DNA from: Oscillospiraceae bacterium
GTDB lineage: Bacteria; Bacillota; Clostridia; Oscillospirales; Ruminococcaceae
Assembly (NCBI GenBank): GCA_021769725.1
Contig: JAETSI010000004.1
Span: 62,001 to 126,000 of the forward strand
Direction: 5' to 3'
Length of the DNA: 64,000 nt
Positions 9,498 through 17,163 of the stretch are shown in pieces. The notes beneath the pieces are model-generated. The model ran no database searches, had not been told where the DNA came from, and saw only the letters and a program-made list of their open reading frames with translations. A program made the translations under genes and the position numbers. Positions within the stretch are counted from its first letter, which is position 1, and the number at the start of each line of letters is the position of its first letter.

Positions 9498-10652
9498 TTA
9501 CTTTTCGGCACGGAAAAGTTTTGCGATAGCTTCTTCGCTGATCTTTGAACCGATGACGCAAAGTCTGCCGATCGTACCTGCACAGCCTGTGCGGACGTCC
9601 GGAACACCGGGAACATAGTCAAAATGGATCCAGTTTCCGTCCGTTCCTGCCACGATTCCCTTTGCACGGAGTATCATGCCGTATGACTCTTCATTGCCGA
9701 GAGCGTTAAGAGCATTGGTTATCTCTTCAACGGTGTACGCTGCCGGAGTTTCGATGCCCCAGCTTGTGAATACCTCGTCGGCATGGTGGTGATGATCGTG
9801 ACATCCGCAGGTGCAGTCCGGACCGTGGTCATGATGATGCTCATGTTCTTCTTCATCGTGGTCATGATGACAGCAGTGATGATCGTGTTCTTCCTCGTTA
9901 TGATCATGGTCGTGATGATGATGCTCATGCTCCTCATCGTCATGGTCGTGATCATGGTGGCAGCAATGATGCTCGTGTTCTTCCTCGTCGTGATCGTGGT
10001 GGTGGTGGTGATGATGATTAGCTTCCTCCAGAAGTGCGCTGAGTTCGTCATCAAGAGTATTTTTCTGGGTCATTGCGTCAACAAGCTGCTGACCGGTAAG
10101 CTTATCCCAGTCTGTAGTAACTATCGGAGCGGCAGGATTAAGCTCTTTAAGGCGGCGGACACAGTCCTCAAGCTTTTCCTCAGAAAGTCCGCCGGTATGG
10201 CTGAGAATGAGACAGCTGGCATAAGTTATTTGGTTATTGAAGAATTCGCCGAAATTCTTCTGGTACATTTTACATTTCTTGGCGTCAACAACAGTAGTAA
10301 AGCCGTCAAGCTGAACGTCGTGTGCGTCGATATTCTGAACGGCACGGATAACGTCACTGAGCTTTCCTACGCCGGACGGTTCGATAAGAATACGGTCGGG
10401 AGAATAGTCGGCAAGAACCTTTTCAAGAGCCTTTCCGAAATCTCCTACCAGACTACAGCAAATGCATCCGGAATTCATTTCGGTTATTTCAATGCCGGCA
10501 TCCTGAAGAAATCCACCGTCAATACCGATGTCGCCGAATTCGTTTTCAATGAGCACAAGTTTTTCGCCCTTGTAGCCCTCAGATATAAGCTTTTTGATAA
10601 GGGTAGTTTTTCCGGCGCCGAGGAATCCGGAAAAAATCGTGATTTTAGTCAT
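9498..10652 (-). CDS. COG0523 metal-chaperone GTPase with long His-rich tract
   Basis: A 384-residue CobW/ZnuC-chaperone type GTPase: Walker A GFLGAGKTTLIKKL, the metal-binding CxCC motif in NSGCICCSLVGDF, and ILIEPSGVGKLSDV. Residues about 212-300 are almost pure His/Asp/Glu with CCHHDHD and CTCGCHDHHHH, a potential metal-storage segment. The C-terminal CobW_C domain follows (VFTSWGIETPAAYTVEEI). The guanine-specificity motif NKxD is replaced by SHTG, so nucleotide choice may be altered. Family members hand Zn, Co or Ni to target enzymes; the metal here is not deducible. It is transcribed from a clear promoter with a palindrome over the start point. Confidence 0.88.
   Translation of the reverse strand: MTKITIFSGFLGAGKTTLIKKLISEGYKGEKLVLIENEFGDIGIDGGFLQDAGIEITEMNSGCICCSLVGDFGKALEKVLADYSPDRILIEPSGVGKLSDVIRAVQNIDAHDVQLDGFTTVVDAKKCKMYQKNFGEFFNNQITYASCLILSHTGGLSEEKLEDCVRRLKELNPAAPIVTTDWDKLTGQQLVDAMTQKNTLDDELSALLEEANHHHHHHHDHDEEEHEHHCCHHDHDHDDEEHEHHHHDHDHNEEEHDHHCCHHDHDEEEHEHHHDHGPDCTCGCHDHHHHADEVFTSWGIETPAAYTVEEITNALNALGNEESYGMILRAKGIVAGTDGNWIHFDYVPGVPDVRTGCAGTIGRLCVIGSKISEEAIAKLFRAEK
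9787..10019 (-). repeat. Low-complexity His/Asp/Glu-coding repeat
   Basis: The stretch is built from near-repeats of CATGATCAC/GAGGAAGAAC units inside the CobW-like gene, on the minus strand. It encodes alternating HDHD, EEEHEHH and HHCCHH blocks. Such DNA can expand or shrink by slippage. Confidence 0.8.
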
Positions 10653-10680
10653 GCAAGAACACTTCTTTCATTTAATATTA

Positions 10681-10696
10681 ATTGGCATTGCCCAAT
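10681..10696. promoter_or_regulatory. Palindrome over the CobW-operon start point
   Basis: ATTGGCATTGCCCAAT holds 5-bp inverted arms (ATTGG/CCAAT on the minus strand) just downstream of the -10 box. The position suits a repressor site, but it does not match the Zur consensus I know; the regulator is unknown. Confidence 0.4.
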
Positions 10697-10700
10697 AATT

Positions 10701-10730
10701 ATTATACCACTTTTTATATATAAATGTAAA
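10701..10730 (-). promoter_or_regulatory. Promoter of the CobW operon
   Basis: Read on the minus strand, TTTACA (10725-10730) and TATAAT (10701-10706) are separated by 18 bp. The leader to the ATG at 10652 is about 40 nt. Confidence 0.65.
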
Positions 10731-10743
10731 GACCAAATTTCAG

Positions 10744-10778
10744 TATACTAAACGCTATTGCAAATTGCGTTTAGTATA
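10744..10778. promoter_or_regulatory. Perfect 12-bp inverted repeat between divergent genes
   Basis: TATACTAAACGC at 10744-10755 and GCGTTTAGTATA at 10767-10778 flank an 11-nt spacer. No T-run follows on either strand, so it is not an obvious terminator. It sits between the CobW and hydrolase promoters and may be an operator. Confidence 0.5.
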
Positions 10779-10802
10779 AATCACAGACACAGAAATCAGC
10801 AC

Positions 10803-10831
10803 TTGATTTTATTTCCTTTTTATGTTATAAT
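10803..10831 (+). promoter_or_regulatory. Promoter of the hydrolase-tex unit
   Basis: TTGATT (10803-10808) and TATAAT (10826-10831) with 17-bp spacing. The start point would be near 10838, which favours the second Met (10862) of the following gene as start. Confidence 0.7.
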
Positions 10832-10861
10832 AAAACTATTAATATGGAAGGAACAAAAACT

Positions 10862-11830
10862 ATGCTTAATGCGGATAAAAAGGAATTTGAATTTCCCTCT
10901 GAATTCGACGAGCTTCTTATATCGGCGGTAATAGCCATTCCTCCGGGTGAAGTAAACGGAGCAGTACAGATAATCCACGGCATGAACGAGCATAAGGAGC
11001 GGTATTTTCCATTCATGGACTATCTTGCCGGGCAAGGTTTCATCACCGTTATCCATGACTGCCGGGGGCACGGAAGAAGCATCTGCACCGAAGATGACCT
11101 GGGCTTTATGTTCAAAAACGGCAGCGACGGCTATATCAGCGATATAGTTCAGCTTAACGGCATGATACGCAGAAACTACACCTCCATGCCGTTATTCATG
11201 ATAGGTTTTGGTATGGGATCGGTCGGAGCACGCTGCTTTATAAAAGAACACGACAGTGAAATAAACGGACTGGTGCTGGCAGGAACACCGGTGATGGCAC
11301 GTTTTTCACCGATTCTCAGAAGCATAAACGCCGTTTCCCTAAAAAAACCCGGAAGCCGCTTCCGCAGCGAAAAGATATATGATACTATCGACAATACTCT
11401 CGGACGTTTCTTTGAACAGCCGGACAACTCCTGGCGGTGCAGCGATCCCGAAATAGTGGCGGCTTTCAACGACGATCCTCTGTGCAATTTCAGATTTACG
11501 CTTAACGGTTATGAGGAAATGCAGAGCCTGATGCGCCGTGTGGATTCCGGCGGCGGCTGGGAAGTTAAAAATCCGTCGCTGCCTATACGGCTGATCTCAG
11601 GAAAAGACGACCCCTGCATGATCTCGGAGAAGAAATTTTTCAAGGTGATAAAACAGCTCGAAAAAAAGGGCTATGAGAGCATCTCACACCGCCTTTTCGA
11701 CGGTATGCGACATGAGATCCTCAATGAAAAAAACAATGCGATCGTATATAAAGATATAGCCAAAACTCTGTTTTCATGGATAGACCGCTTCAACGATGCC
11801 AATACCGTTAGTGGAGAATCACCAACATAA
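10862..11830 (+). CDS. Monoacylglycerol-lipase-like alpha/beta hydrolase lacking the nucleophile Ser
   Basis: A 322-residue serine-hydrolase fold of the lysophospholipase/monoglyceride-lipase type. It has the oxyanion motif HGMNEH, DCRGHGRS, the acid in ISGKDDP and the His in DGMRHEIL. The nucleophile elbow, normally GHSMGS, reads GFGMGS here (residues 115-120), so the catalytic Ser is Gly. It may be an inactive homologue with a binding or scaffold role, or it may use another residue. The start at 10862 is preferred to ATG 10844 because GGAAGGA lies 8 nt upstream and ATG 10844 is within 6 nt of the predicted transcription start. tex follows 28 nt after its stop. Confidence 0.8.
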   Translation: MLNADKKEFEFPSEFDELLISAVIAIPPGEVNGAVQIIHGMNEHKERYFPFMDYLAGQGFITVIHDCRGHGRSICTEDDLGFMFKNGSDGYISDIVQLNGMIRRNYTSMPLFMIGFGMGSVGARCFIKEHDSEINGLVLAGTPVMARFSPILRSINAVSLKKPGSRFRSEKIYDTIDNTLGRFFEQPDNSWRCSDPEIVAAFNDDPLCNFRFTLNGYEEMQSLMRRVDSGGGWEVKNPSLPIRLISGKDDPCMISEKKFFKVIKQLEKKGYESISHRLFDGMRHEILNEKNNAIVYKDIAKTLFSWIDRFNDANTVSGESPT

Positions 11831-11858
11831 TGCCAACAACTTGAAAGGATTAATAAAA

Positions 11859-14117
11859 ATGGATATAAACAAAACTCTTGCAAAGGAATTCAGCCTCAGA
11901 CAGGAACAGGTAGACAACACCGTGGAACTTATCGACGACGGAAAGACAATCCCCTTTATCGCCCGTTACCGCAAGGAGCTTACAGGTTCTCTTGACGACC
12001 AGATTCTCCGTGAGCTTTTCGACAGACTGACATATCTCCGCAATCTGGAAAAGCGGAAGGAAGAGATCACCGCTTCTATTACGGAACAGGAAAAAATGAC
12101 GCCTGAGATCGAGGCTGCTATCAGCGCAGCTTCAACGCTTGTCGAGGTTGAAGATATCTACCGCCCGTTCAAGCCAAAGAGAAAAACACGTGCCAGCGCC
12201 GCCCGTGAAAAGGGTCTTGAACCCCTTGCAGTGCTGATAATGGAGCAGAACGGCAGTACCGAGCCGGAAAAAGAAGCTGAAGCTTTCGTGGACGAGGAAA
12301 AAGGCGTTCCGGATGTTCAAACCGCTCTTCAGGGCGCTATGGATATTATCGCCGAGGATATATCCGACGACGCCGATATCAGAAAAAAACTCAGGAGTCT
12401 TGCCGGCGAAAAGGGCGAGATCGTTTCAAAAGCGTCCGATCCCGACGCCGAAAGCGTCTACACAAATTACTACGAATTTTCCGAGCCGATATCAAAGATT
12501 GCCAATCACCGTGTGCTTGCTCTTGACAGAGGAGAAAAAGAGGGCTTCCTGAAAGTTTCGGTAAACATTGACGAAACAGACGCCACGGATATTATCCTGA
12601 GAAAGTACATCAGAAACAACAATGCCTGCGGCGAGCTTGTACGCACCGCAGCCGAGGACGGATACAAACGTCTTATTTTCCCGTCCATAGAACGTGAGAT
12701 ACGCTCTGAAATGACTGCAAAAGCCGCAGAGGAATCTATCAAGGTTTTCGCTTCAAACCTCCGTCAGCTTCTTCTCCAGCCGCCCCTTAAAAACAGCGTT
12801 ATCCTGGGACTTGACCCCGGCTACAGAACAGGCTGCAAGGTCGCCGTTATCGACGCAACAGGAAAAGTTCTGGATACGGGTATCGTTTACTGCACGCCCG
12901 GTCCCAAGACCAATATCGAAGCTTCAAAGCGCACCATCAAAAATCTGATACAGAAGCATAACGTCACTACTATCTCTATCGGAAACGGCACTGCTTCCCG
13001 TGAAACGGAAACGTTTACCGCCGAACTTCTGAAAGAGATCCCGCAGAAAGTAAGCTATATGGTCGTAAGCGAGGCAGGAGCTTCGGTTTATTCTGCATCA
13101 AAACTGGCTGCCGAGGAATTCCCAGAATATGATGTTTCGCTGAGAAGCGCCGTTTCTATCGCACGCCGTTTGCAGGATCCGCTGGCAGAACTTGTAAAGA
13201 TCGAGCCGAAAGCTATCGGCGTGGGACAGTATCAGCACGATATGCCACAAGCAAGAATGAGCGAGGCTCTTTCCGGAGTTGTAGAGGACTGTGTAAACTC
13301 CGTAGGCGTTGACCTGAATACTGCGTCATATTCTCTGCTTTCATACATCGCAGGAATAAACTCCGCCGTTGCAAGAAATATCGTTGCATACCGTGAGGAA
13401 AACGGCAAATTTACCGATCGTAAGGAGCTTCTCAAAGTTCCGAAGCTGGGCAAAAAGGCGTTTGAGCAGTGTGCGGGCTTCCTGAGAGTACGTGACGGAA
13501 AAAATCCTCTGGACAACACTGCCGTGCATCCCGAAAGTTACGCCGCCGCTTCATCGCTTCTCAGCGAATGCGGATTCACTCTTGCAGATATATCCGGCGG
13601 CGGAACGCAGAGTATAAACGAAAAAGCCGATGCTCTCGGTATCGAGAACATCAGCAGATCACTGGAAATAGGCGTTCCTACGCTTACCGACATTATCGGG
13701 GAACTTCAAAAGCCCGGACGTGACCTTCGTGACGAGCTGCCGCCTCCGCTGCTGAGAAGCGGCGACGTTATGGAGATTAAGGATCTCAAGCCCGGCATGG
13801 AACTTGTCGGAACAGTGCGTAATATCATAGATTTCGGAGTATTTGTGGATATCGGCGTGCATGAGGACGGACTTGTGCATATTTCGCAGATCACGAATAG
13901 GTTTATAAAGCATCCCCTTGAAGCTGTGAAAGTAGGGGAGATAGTTAAAGTCCGTGTGCTGGATGTAGATGTGAAACGCAGCAGGATCTCTCTTACAATG
14001 CGGCTGAATGACGAGGAAGAGAAAAAACAGAAACCGAAAAAGAAAGAAAACAAACGCCCGAAAGACTTCGACCCCAGACAAATCAGAAACAGTGCATTCA
14101 GAATAAAAACCAAATAA
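11859..14117 (+). CDS. tex: Tex family S1 RNA-binding protein
   Basis: A 752-residue Tex protein with N-terminal helical domain, a YqgF-like RNase H fold (LGLDPGYRTGCKVAVID), helix-hairpin-helix region (YREENGKFTDRKELLKVPKL) and C-terminal S1 domain (GTVRNIIDFGVFVDIG). It binds nucleic acid and is linked to transcription and stress or toxin expression in other bacteria. The ATG at 11859 with AAAGGA 9 nt upstream is chosen; the open frame extends 21 codons further upstream into the hydrolase gene without a ribosome site. A Lys-rich tail follows the S1 domain. The downstream inverted repeat serves as terminator. Confidence 0.94.
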   Translation: MDINKTLAKEFSLRQEQVDNTVELIDDGKTIPFIARYRKELTGSLDDQILRELFDRLTYLRNLEKRKEEITASITEQEKMTPEIEAAISAASTLVEVEDIYRPFKPKRKTRASAAREKGLEPLAVLIMEQNGSTEPEKEAEAFVDEEKGVPDVQTALQGAMDIIAEDISDDADIRKKLRSLAGEKGEIVSKASDPDAESVYTNYYEFSEPISKIANHRVLALDRGEKEGFLKVSVNIDETDATDIILRKYIRNNNACGELVRTAAEDGYKRLIFPSIEREIRSEMTAKAAEESIKVFASNLRQLLLQPPLKNSVILGLDPGYRTGCKVAVIDATGKVLDTGIVYCTPGPKTNIEASKRTIKNLIQKHNVTTISIGNGTASRETETFTAELLKEIPQKVSYMVVSEAGASVYSASKLAAEEFPEYDVSLRSAVSIARRLQDPLAELVKIEPKAIGVGQYQHDMPQARMSEALSGVVEDCVNSVGVDLNTASYSLLSYIAGINSAVARNIVAYREENGKFTDRKELLKVPKLGKKAFEQCAGFLRVRDGKNPLDNTAVHPESYAAASSLLSECGFTLADISGGGTQSINEKADALGIENISRSLEIGVPTLTDIIGELQKPGRDLRDELPPPLLRSGDVMEIKDLKPGMELVGTVRNIIDFGVFVDIGVHEDGLVHISQITNRFIKHPLEAVKVGEIVKVRVLDVDVKRSRISLTMRLNDEEEKKQKPKKKENKRPKDFDPRQIRNSAFRIKTK

Positions 14118-14353
14118 AATAATAGCTCCGTAATGTGAACTTTGCCTGCAATTTAAGTGGGGACGCTGTCCCCACCCCCCTGCCAAAGGGGAGTACATCC
14201 CCTTTGGAAACCCATTATTGATTATTGCCATTACCCCAATGGGGCAATGGCAATAATTATGTGAATGTTCAGAGGGATACTCCCTTTTGACAAGAATTTG
14301 GGAACGGGATCTCTTGAATTGCAAGCATAGTCCCTACTGGGAGCTATTATTTT
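14116..14353 (-). repeat. Composite palindromic repeat, copy 2, inside a long inverted repeat
   Basis: The core (about 14152-14293, reverse orientation) reads GTGGGGACGCTGTCCCCAC, then the CCAAAGGGG/CCCCTTTGG hairpin, then a 17-bp hairpin ending CATTACCCC-AAT-GGGGCAATG. It is bracketed by AAAATAATAGCTCC (14116-14129) and GGAGCTATTATTTT (14340-14353), a perfect 14-bp inverted pair. Inside these lie a TGCAATT/AATTGCA pair and related TTTAAGTG sequence. The outer stem sits between the convergent tex and GIY-YIG genes and probably terminates both. Confidence 0.85.
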
Positions 14354-14649
14354 ATACGGATATATTTTTCTTTGGATTCACCCATTACTTCTTCAAGGCT
14401 GCTTTTGTTTTCTATCAGTCGGAGCTTCTGCTCACGGCTCAGTTTTTTTATCCTGTACTCCAGCTTTGATGCAGTGCTCCGATTTTCCGCACTCCACAGT
14501 GCCTCAAGCTTCTCGGCTCTGTGCGAACGTGTATATTTTGCACATCTCTCCGTTCTGCCGAAATGTTCTGCCATTCGTCTGTCTATATCGGCAGCTATAC
14601 CGGTATAAAGCGTATCTCCGCTGCATCTCAGAATATACACATAATACAT
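14347..14649 (-). CDS. GIY-YIG nuclease-domain protein, UPF0213/YhbQ type
   Basis: A 100-residue protein consisting of one GIY-YIG domain: YYVYILRC, LYTGIAADIDRRMAEH, and the family ALWSAENRSTASKLEYRIKK segment. The second motif reads YTG, as is usual in the YhbQ group. Members bind or nick DNA in vitro, but their cellular role is unclear. The start overlaps the stop of the upstream zinc-ribbon gene by one base, so it belongs to the minus-strand operon from about 15.8 kb. Its 3' end overlaps the right arm of the inverted repeat shared with tex. Confidence 0.88.
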   Translation of the reverse strand: MYYVYILRCSGDTLYTGIAADIDRRMAEHFGRTERCAKYTRSHRAEKLEALWSAENRSTASKLEYRIKKLSREQKLRLIENKSSLEEVMGESKEKYIRIK

Positions 14650-15305
14650 TACTTCGCAGATACTCCCGGAACTTCATCCGCCCGGTGAGCCTCGTCGTCA
14701 CCCTGCGCTGCGAGCTGTACTTCAAAAAACGCAATAGCCGTCATTATCTGTGACCTGAATGCCTCTCCCTCATATTCCCGGATAACACGCTCAAATTCTC
14801 CCGACCGTCTCAGCAGATCAGCCATAAGTATTTTAAAGTTATTATCTCCCTTGAATGCAGCCGGATGATCGTCCATCAATCTGACCGCACTGCGCCGGCA
14901 GCTTGCTGCATTCGGTCTGTCGCAGTCGTCGTCAAAAAGCCATGCCGCCGAAAGCCAGCTCTTTACGGCATCCTTATAACTGTGATTTCCGGCAAGCACA
15001 AGAGCTTTTTTTATAAGCCGCTGTGCGTCGGTATTCGCTGTGAGTATGCCTGTACAGCTTCTGTATTCCTCGCTGTCAAGATACTTCTTGTCCGGATAAA
15101 ACGGAATATTCAGGGCAGAATTGCAGTAGCCGCAGTGCGGACATTCCATGACCTGATATTTCATATATTTCCGTGGAGCGCCCGCCGGGCGCAGGTCAAT
15201 ATCAGGCACACCGGCAGGCGGATCTGTTTCTGTTATCACCGTATGCAGCGATTCCTTTCCGCATACGCTGCATATGAAATTCTTTTCTGCTGTTGAAAAT
15301 GACAT
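14649..15305 (-). CDS. DUF2225-like zinc-ribbon protein
   Basis: A 218-residue cytoplasmic protein with an N-terminal Cys pair (ICSVCG), a second pair in VMECPHCGYCN, and a helical C-terminal region that looks TPR-like (SYKDAVKSWLSAAWLF). The layout matches the DUF2225 family of Firmicutes. No enzymatic residue is apparent, and function is unknown. It follows the Cys-cluster protein with a gap of one base and overlaps the GIY-YIG start, so the three are probably cotranscribed. Confidence 0.7.
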   Translation of the reverse strand: MSFSTAEKNFICSVCGKESLHTVITETDPPAGVPDIDLRPAGAPRKYMKYQVMECPHCGYCNSALNIPFYPDKKYLDSEEYRSCTGILTANTDAQRLIKKALVLAGNHSYKDAVKSWLSAAWLFDDDCDRPNAASCRRSAVRLMDDHPAAFKGDNNFKILMADLLRRSGEFERVIREYEGEAFRSQIMTAIAFFEVQLAAQGDDEAHRADEVPGVSAK

Positions 15306-15306
15306 T

Positions 15307-15792
15307 TTATTTTTCTTTCCTTTCGAATTTTAACACCGGATATCCGTCATCATACGGCTTTACGATCTCCGGATGTTCTTCCGCATAACGGAAAATTTTC
15401 TCCGCCAGTCCCTTGTCCAGAAATTCCACAAGCTGCGACAGAGGACGACTGTACATTTCACTGCACAGCGAAGCAATCGTTATCGCACGTATACCGCCGA
15501 TACTCATAATGCGGAACGGCCATATACGGCAGTCAAAGGGCTTGCCGTCTCCAAGCATACATCCGTTTTCCGTCAGCGCCGGACAGGTGAAAAGCTCGCT
15601 TTCACCAAACTCCCCCGGATCAATGATAAAGCCGTTTCCGTGAGGGACAAAATTTGTTTCCGGCTTTGCACAGCGTATCTTTTCCGCCGTTTCAGGCGTA
15701 AACACAGGCATTTCCCATATATCGGAACTGTCGAATACACAGCAGATACGGCACTGTGTGCAGCTGCACGGATCAAGAATTTCTTTAATCAT
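15307..15792 (-). CDS. YkgJ-type cysteine-cluster protein
   Basis: A 161-residue protein with the YkgJ/CxxC cluster pattern: CSCTQCRICC near the N-terminus, CPALTENGCML and FDCRIWPFR in the middle. The family (once UPF0153) is thought to bind Zn or an Fe-S centre; the substrate is unknown. It starts one base after the yitT stop and ends one base before the DUF2225-like gene, in a tight minus-strand operon. Confidence 0.8.
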   Translation of the reverse strand: MIKEILDPCSCTQCRICCVFDSSDIWEMPVFTPETAEKIRCAKPETNFVPHGNGFIIDPGEFGESELFTCPALTENGCMLGDGKPFDCRIWPFRIMSIGGIRAITIASLCSEMYSRPLSQLVEFLDKGLAEKIFRYAEEHPEIVKPYDDGYPVLKFERKEK

Positions 15793-15793
15793 G

Positions 15794-16684
15794 CTAATCT
15801 CCTTTATTGTTTGCCGAAAAAATATCGGCTACCTCTGTAAGCGTAACATAAGCAAAAGGATCGGCTTTCTGCACGATATCTTTCATCTTCATCACCTGAA
15901 AACGGTTGACCACAAAATACAGAACGCTCCTGTCAGTGCCGGAAAATCCACCCTTTGCCTCAATAAGAGTAACTCCGCAGCCAAATTCTTTCATAAGACG
16001 GCTGCTTATTTTTTCAGGCTCTGAAGTAATTATCATAGCCGCTTTGGAACGCTGTAAACCGTCCACGATAAAATCCACGGTTTTCAGGGCGGCGTAGTAG
16101 GTCACTATGGAATAAAGCGGAAGAATCCAGCTTTTTATGGCGAATCCGCATATTATGTACAGTATGACGTTGTAGATCATTACAAATGATCCCACAGAAA
16201 GACCGAGCTTTTTTGCGAAGATAACAGCCATGACCTCTATCCCGTCCATTGCTCCGCCGTATCTTATGGCAAGACCGCTGCCCATTCCGGAGATAACGCC
16301 GCCGAACAGAGCGCACAAGAGCAGATCAGTTCCGGCAAGCGGCGAAGCAAGACTGACATCTACCGGAAGAACATCAGTTATCAGCCAGGATGTAACAGAG
16401 TAGATAAGTACGGTGTACACGGCGCTTATCGTAAATGCAGCGCCCTGACGTTTCATGCCGTATATAAACAGCGGAACGTTAAGTATTATAAGAAAAACAG
16501 ACAGCGAAAGCCATTCCGGAGTCTGCTGCGCCAACAGCATGGATGTTCCGGAAATACCACTGTCATAGAGCTTTACAGGCATCAGAAACAGGCTTATGCC
16601 AAATGCGTTTATGATACCGGCAGCGGTAAGCATGATAAAATTCAGGGGCTTTATTTCAAGCAGTGCTTCTTTTATTTTTTTCAA
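15794..16684 (-). CDS. YitT family membrane protein
   Basis: A 296-residue membrane protein with about five helices (LTAAGIINAFGISLFLMPVK onward), the GSGLAIRYGGAMDGIE signature and a C-terminal cytoplasmic DUF2179 domain (AAMIITSEPEKISSRL, GGFSGTDRSVLYFVVNR). The substrate is unknown. I place the start at TTG 16684 because AAAGGAAAT lies just upstream and MKKIKEALLEIK gives a normal N-terminus. The open frame runs on to 16879, but that part includes repeat-derived sequence and lacks a ribosome site. Confidence 0.85.
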   Translation of the reverse strand: MKKIKEALLEIKPLNFIMLTAAGIINAFGISLFLMPVKLYDSGISGTSMLLAQQTPEWLSLSVFLIILNVPLFIYGMKRQGAAFTISAVYTVLIYSVTSWLITDVLPVDVSLASPLAGTDLLLCALFGGVISGMGSGLAIRYGGAMDGIEVMAVIFAKKLGLSVGSFVMIYNVILYIICGFAIKSWILPLYSIVTYYAALKTVDFIVDGLQRSKAAMIITSEPEKISSRLMKEFGCGVTLIEAKGGFSGTDRSVLYFVVNRFQVMKMKDIVQKADPFAYVTLTEVADIFSANNKGD

Positions 16685-16701
16685 ATTATTTCCTTTCGTA
16701 A

Positions 16702-16749
16702 AGGCAACACCGTACAAAACTGCCAAGTTTGCTTTGTGTGATGCTGCCA
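16702..16749. repeat. Short degenerate MITE-like inverted repeat
   Basis: AGGCAACACCGTACAAAAC at its left end resembles the terminal repeat of the MITE at 38078. The right end GCTTTGTGTGATGCTGCC is an imperfect inverted copy (about 13 of 18). It may be an internally deleted relic located just upstream of yitT. Confidence 0.45.
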
Positions 16750-16756
16750 TTAGTGT

Positions 16757-16786
16757 GAACTTGCCCGGAAAATCCAGGGCAAGTTC
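16757..16786. terminator. GC-rich hairpin after the small-protein gene
   Basis: GAACTTGCCC (16757-16766) pairs with GGGCAAGTTC (16777-16786). It lies downstream of the 65-residue gene on the minus strand. No T-run follows, so termination is uncertain. Confidence 0.4.
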
Positions 16787-16793
16787 GCATTCA

Positions 16794-16991
16794 TCACTTT
16801 TTAATCTTATCGAAAACATCGCCAAGCTTATCTTTTGCTGCGTCCACAACCTTGTCAACCTTGTCCTCGGGGATGTCAATTCCGGTAAGACCTTCGACAG
16901 CTTTTATAGGATCTTTCTTAAGATCTTTCTGAAAGTCCTTGTCGTTCTTTATCTTGTCAGTCAGATCGCCGAGCTTTTCCTTGATATCCAT
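16794..16991 (-). CDS. Small charged helical protein
   Basis: A 65-residue, Lys/Asp-rich protein without membrane helix or signal peptide. AGGAGG precedes the ATG by 8 nt, so it is surely translated. The segment LTGIDIPEDKVDKVVDAAK resembles a short helical motif common in small Clostridia proteins, but I assign no function. It stands alone between yitT and the divergent hydrolase promoter. Confidence 0.75.
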   Translation of the reverse strand: MDIKEKLGDLTDKIKNDKDFQKDLKKDPIKAVEGLTGIDIPEDKVDKVVDAAKDKLGDVFDKIKK

Positions 16992-17063
16992 AAATAAATC
17001 CTCCTTTCATAAATTCTTATATTTATTATATCACAGTATTTTGTGGAAATCAAGTACAAATCA

Positions 17064-17092
17064 TTGACATTAACTTCCTGCCGTGATATAAT
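17064..17092 (+). promoter_or_regulatory. Consensus promoter of the cell-wall operon
   Basis: Perfect TTGACA (17064-17069) and TATAAT (17087-17092) with 17 bp between. It is the strongest-looking promoter in the left half and drives the hydrolase, MurF-like, ddl and acetyltransferase genes. Confidence 0.9.
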
Positions 17093-17163
17093 AAATATGT
17101 ATGTAACGGCGCATAAGCTGCATAAAATATATATATGGCATACACATTGTCATAAATAACCAT

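Noticed and set aside
9719..10751. Open frames on both strands across the His-rich tract
   Set aside because: They arise from the low-complexity CAT/GAT repeats of the CobW-like gene and have no ribosome site or family match.
13659..14324. Minus-strand frame across the tex end and repeat copy 2
   Set aside because: It lies antisense to the S1 domain and runs through repeat DNA; no homology recognised.
16685..16879. N-terminal extension of YitT
   Set aside because: The extra frame crosses a MITE-like repeat and a hairpin; TTG 16684 has a proper ribosome site.
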